This document shows positions 61,946 to 64,000 of a stretch of 64,000 nucleotides of DNA, in pieces. The stretch lies in NCBI GenBank assembly GCA_009741485.1, contig CM019227.1, positions 13,688,669 through 13,752,668 of the forward strand, given 5' to 3'. The stretch's first letter is position 1. Every line of letters starts with the position of its first letter. The translations under genes and the position numbers were made by a program. The DNA comes from Malurus cyaneus samueli (Eukaryota > Chordata > Aves > Passeriformes > Maluridae). The notes under the pieces were generated by a model that worked only from the letters and a program-made list of their open reading frames with translations, did no database searches and was not told the origin of the DNA.

Positions 61946-64000
61946 CCAGTTATCCACTCCCAGTTCCCAGCATCGAGCTCCCTAAACCCAGCTCCCGTGC
62001 CAGGCTCCTCCTGTGCTGGCTCTGTGCTTGAAACATTCACACCTGCCCTCAGCTTCCCTGCCAGGTATTAAACTTGCACGAAATAATTAAATAAACATCA
62101 ACTGACCACTGGGAGCTGAAATATGAAACATAAAGTTATGTGATTTGTAATGTGCATTAATCTTTTGGCATTTTTGAATAGTTACAGCCCCTGAAGGAGA
62201 GCAGTGATCTCAGAAATGTCCTAACCCCTTGAAGTCAGTGCTGTGCTCAGCTGCTGGCTTGGCAAGGTGAGAAGAGTCTTACAGAGGAGTTCCATCACTG
62301 CCCCCTCATCATCCAAACATCAGCCAAGGAATGAAAACCTTCTACAGGGAGGTACACGGCACAAGGGATTAATCTTCTCCAAGGCTGTTCAAATAATATT
62401 AATCCCTTAGTGAAATGGCTGCCCCTGAACCTTGTGAGGTTTTGCTCTAAGCACAGCCTGAACTGATGTGAGACATGTGGCTGATGTAACTGAGAGCCCA
62501 AGGAGTGGCAGAGACCACAGGGAGCTCAGTCTCACACAAGGACAGGAACTCCAGGACTGGAATCCTCATGAAACCGAGACAATTCTGTTAGATGCCACTG
62601 CCTGTTTTCCAGTGAGTCCATGGCTGTCCTACCACATCATCACTTCTGGAAGTGGGAGTCACTCAGGAGCCCCAGCAGATGCATGAGGTTGTTTTCTGTT
62701 GGACAGGGAGGTATTAGAAATCCCCAGCTCTGCCCTGCTGGTCCTTGGTGCTGAGATGGGTTGTGCTGGCCCCCGGGGCCCGTGGGGCTCTGCATTTCCC
62801 GTTTATTCTGTGATTTACACAGGAAAGCCATGAGGGCAGGGATAGAGTGCATCCCTCTGCTTCAAATCACAGCTCCCTGTGCTGGGACAGGTTGCAGAAA
62901 AAACACTGAACGTTATATTAGAGTTATAGCTGTAACAAGGTTTAGGAAACATGAGTAGCTCCACTTTAGAAAATTGGAAAAGTGCCTCCTTGGGAATAGG
63001 GCTGTGCTAGCAGGGCGTTTTGGCTGATTAAGTGAATTTGCATGCAGACTTTGCTGTTTCAACAAAGAAAATAGGAGATTTCTCATCCTTTTTGGCTGTT
63101 AATTTTTCCAGAATTTGCCTGCCAGGGTAATTGTTTAGGATGGTGAGCGATTAAGATCTGTTTTGCAAACAGAAGTATAATGAGGTTTTAATATCTGGCA
63201 TTTCCACAGCAATACCCTCAAATCCCCATAAGATAAAATACAGTCAGGAAGAGCAACAGACATCTCCTGGGCTGTCACCAAGAAGTTTCTGGCTTCAGTG
63301 CCTTTGTGTGGTTTTCAAAAAAAAAATAAACGAGATGTAAGATTATAATTACCCATGATGGCAACACAATGCTCATAATGAGAAAACAATGCTCTTTGGA
63401 CTTCAACCCAGGGCAGCACCCACCTCTTCCTCTCTCCATCCCCCTGAGTAGCTGAATTAAAAATAAAATGTGAGCTGGAGGAGGAGGCAGGGTGCCCGAG
63501 GGCGCAGGAGCAGCAGTGCTGTGCCAGCCCTGGGGCCCCGCTCCTGCTGAGGAGCACTCTGGGCCCATGCAGAGGGTGTTGGATCATTTTCTGCTTTGAC
63601 AACAGGAAGCCCCAGACAAGGCATTTCCCATTCTTGTTCCAGCATTACATGAATGGCCTTTAAAAAATGAGTGTCCCACAAAGGAGAGGTTTTAGCAATG
63701 CCCCTGCTCTCTCCACACTCGGCTGAGTGTGCTCCTCAGAGTCAGAGCGATTCTGCTCATCAGGGATTCCTCAGCTCCTCCTCTTGATGGCACTGAGCAG
63801 GACACCACCAGCCCTGGAAAAACAGCCCTTTATCTGGGGCTCTGACCCTAATGGTCCTTCCCTGGCACATTTCCCACAGGATATTGGAGTTTAGATGCAG
63901 GTGCTGCCCAGACCAAGTGTTTAATGCTCGCTAAGGTCACCGAGGGACAGGAGGGAGCATCCCAGGGGTCTCGATTCTGAGGTTCCACCACCTCCCAGGC
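61946..64000. other. Gene-free spacer to window end
   Basis: No gene, RNA or clear transposon was recognised. The stretch contains a short A run at 63318-63327. Confidence 0.6.

Overview
The window looks like a piece of a bird genome, and only one protein-coding gene in it can be supported. The evidence for a bird is two 5'-truncated CR1-type LINE tails, few other recognisable dispersed repeats, several GC-rich minisatellites and short introns. The gene is the orthologue of human C16orf72, now called HAPSTR1 (also TAPR1). It lies on the minus strand as four coding exons between 45991 (ATG) and 32578 (stop). All six splice junctions and all phases can be read from the sequence, and the joined product is 273 residues.

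Layout. Positions 1-32.5 kb are gene-free. They hold three GC-rich minisatellites (41-bp units near 10.0-10.8 kb, about 60-bp units near 20.4-21.06 kb, 20-bp units near 21.35-22.1 kb) and two CR1 fragments (15.17-15.36 and 26.27-26.40 kb). The last few kilobases, about 29.4-32.6 kb, are AT-rich and probably form the long 3' UTR of HAPSTR1. The gene's coding part occupies 32.6-46.0 kb, with introns of about 7.8, 4.1 and 0.7 kb in window order. Its first two exons and promoter sit in a CpG island at about 44.9-46.7 kb. The island carries two inverted CCAAT boxes upstream of the ATG, three identical YY1-type motifs inside intron 1, and one YY1/ATG motif on the plus strand that could start a divergent transcript. 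From 46.7 to 64 kb I see no gene. This stretch holds a (CATAC)14 array, a degenerate C-rich repeat near 58.6-58.9 kb and a small 28-bp repeat near 61.8 kb.

Context. In human, HAPSTR1 lies between USP7 and GRIN2A. No exon of either was recognised here, and the very large final coding exon of GRIN2A would have been obvious. The flanks therefore appear to be intergenic spacer. No viral, CRISPR, tRNA or rRNA feature was found. The observations most worth following are the exon-boundary duplication inside HAPSTR1, the YY1 cluster in its intron 1, a possible poison exon and a hairpin in intron 3, and the block-homogenised minisatellites.
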